From assembly GCF_030160835.1 (NCBI RefSeq), contig NZ_BSPC01000013.1:1-35869 (forward strand): a stretch of DNA of 35,869 nt, given 5' to 3'. The stretch comes from Labrys miyagiensis. Lineage in GTDB: Bacteria > Pseudomonadota > Alphaproteobacteria > Rhizobiales > Labraceae. Both the position numbers and the translations under genes were made by a program. Below are positions 35,092-35,869 of this stretch, piece by piece; position 1 is the stretch's first letter; the number at the start of each line of letters is the position of its first letter. The notes under the pieces are model-generated. The model was not told the origin of the DNA. It searched no databases and saw only the letters and a list, made by a program, of their open reading frames with translations.

Positions 35092-35213
35092 TCGTCATTC
35101 CGGCTGGAGCGTATCCTCACAAGCTTTGCTTGTGATTGGGAACGCCGGAATCCATGAACACAATCCTGGGAGGACTGTGTTCATGGATCCCGGCTCTTCG
35201 GCCGGGATGACGC
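35092..35213. repeat. Palindromic element, family R4 copy b
   Basis: Same order of parts as 13763-13869: CGTCATTCCGGCTGGAGCG, then AACGCCGGAATCCATGAACAC, then GTGTTCATGGATCCCGG and CCGGGATGACG. Between the first two parts it has an extra hairpin TCACAAGC-TTT-GCTTGTGA (35117-35135) that copy a lacks. It separates the convergent dehydratase and thioesterase genes. Confidence 0.87.
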
Positions 35214-35244
35214 TCCTCGCGGCTCGATCTGAGACCGCAATTCC

Positions 35245-35688
35245 CTACCGCGCCAGGGCAGCGAAATCACCCTTGAAGCGCGCCACGCAGCGGCCGTCAT
35301 GGTCGACCTCGGCCAGAACGGGGATGCGTGCCTTGCCCTTGCGCGCGAAGGTCTCCAGTACATGCGGCCAGTTGTCCGGCTCGGCGAGGCTGGAGCGAGC
35401 CGAGACATCGCCTTCGGCCGGCGCCAGATAGTCCATGTGGATGGCGCCGACGACCAGGCTGCAGTCGATTCCCGCCCGCCGGAGCTTGAGATGCGCCAGC
35501 GACCAGGCCGCGAGCGTAGCCAGCGTGGCGAGGCTGCCGCCGAAAACCGTGCCGTGATGGTTGATGTTGGGCGCCAGCGGCGCGCCGAGGCGCACGGAAT
35601 CAGCGGCAATGTCGAGGACCCGGACCTGCATGGCGCGCGTCAGCGGGATGTTGGCGTGCAGATCGGCTTCGAGTTCGGAGGGCAGCAA
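35245..35688 (-). CDS. Hotdog-fold thioesterase, YiiD C-terminal domain family
   Basis: The 147-residue protein has the hotdog core motif INHHGTVFGGSLATLATLAAW (residues 42-62) followed by VGAIHMDYLAPAEGDVSARSSL, typical of the YiiD_C thioesterase group, a stand-alone form of the domain fused to an acetyltransferase in E. coli YiiD. Substrates are expected to be acyl thioesters but are not known. The start appears to be TTG at 35686-35688 with AGGA 8 bp upstream; no ATG lies near. The palindromic element R2 copy b lies just upstream. Confidence 0.87.
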   Translation of the reverse strand: MLPSELEADLHANIPLTRAMQVRVLDIAADSVRLGAPLAPNINHHGTVFGGSLATLATLAAWSLAHLKLRRAGIDCSLVVGAIHMDYLAPAEGDVSARSSLAEPDNWPHVLETFARKGKARIPVLAEVDHDGRCVARFKGDFAALAR

Positions 35689-35703
35689 GAGGGGGGTCCT
35701 AAC

Positions 35704-35753
35704 CTGGGAGCGCGGACATCACAGCGACATGCTTGCATGTCGCGATGTCCGCT
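35704..35753. repeat. Palindromic element, family R2 copy b
   Basis: Starts CTGGGAGCGCGGACATC like copy a and returns with GATGTCCGC; in the middle is a different perfect hairpin GCGACATGC-TT-GCATGTCGC (35724-35743). It lies upstream of the thioesterase gene. The remaining sequence to the window end shows no gene. Confidence 0.8.
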
Positions 35754-35869
35754 CTTGAACCTCGCCCTCGGGGGCGAGGCGCAACGGTCGAGCTTGGTTC
35801 TGAATTGTGAGTGGTTCAAGAGACACCCTGTGTCAACCTCCCTGGTGATCTGAGGTTGGCATGAGCGTG

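Overview
The window is high-GC chromosomal DNA that looks alphaproteobacterial, most likely Hyphomicrobiales (Rhizobiales). The grounds are an Omp25/31-type barrel protein, a GTTC-N7-GTTC SOS box in front of imuA-imuB-dnaE2, and several families of dispersed palindromic repeats between genes. The genus cannot be fixed from the sequence alone.

Layout. Positions 1-9120 (minus strand) are the N-terminal 3040 codons of a giant trimeric autotransporter adhesin whose C-terminal anchor lies beyond the left edge. It has a long basic signal region, four heads of short YadA-type repeats, intervening necks and stalks, and a final stalk built of near-identical 729-bp units. An AT-richer, gene-free stretch of about 1.3 kb lies upstream of it. 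Next come a small exported Ala/Pro-tailed protein (minus) and an Omp25-like barrel protein (plus). A 1.8-kb stretch without a convincing gene follows, holding two kinds of palindromic repeat.

Positions 14085-17224 carry the two halves of allophanate hydrolase as separate genes. The amidase half is on the plus strand and the C-terminal half on the minus strand, with a small secreted protein and a glutathione S-transferase between them. Tex (17449-19764) and an NTF2-like protein follow, converging on a repeat.

Positions 20595-27234 form an SOS mutagenesis operon: SOS box/promoter, imuA, imuB, dnaE2, then an endonuclease III-like [4Fe-4S] DNA glycosylase 10 bp downstream, and a hairpin-plus-T-tract terminator. 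The dnaE2 start overlaps the imuB stop, and a palindromic repeat seems to be translated in frame within the DnaE2 N-terminus. The remainder is metabolic: an M19 dipeptidase, glucose-6-phosphate isomerase, an M20 amidohydrolase, an S9 prolyl oligopeptidase, a serine/threonine dehydratase-like PLP enzyme and a hotdog thioesterase. Almost every gap in this part holds a palindromic element.

Most interesting points: the translated palindrome in dnaE2, the split allophanate hydrolase, the glycosylase joined to the mutasome operon, and four palindromic repeat families whose copies differ by nested hairpin inserts, two of which share the same hairpin core.
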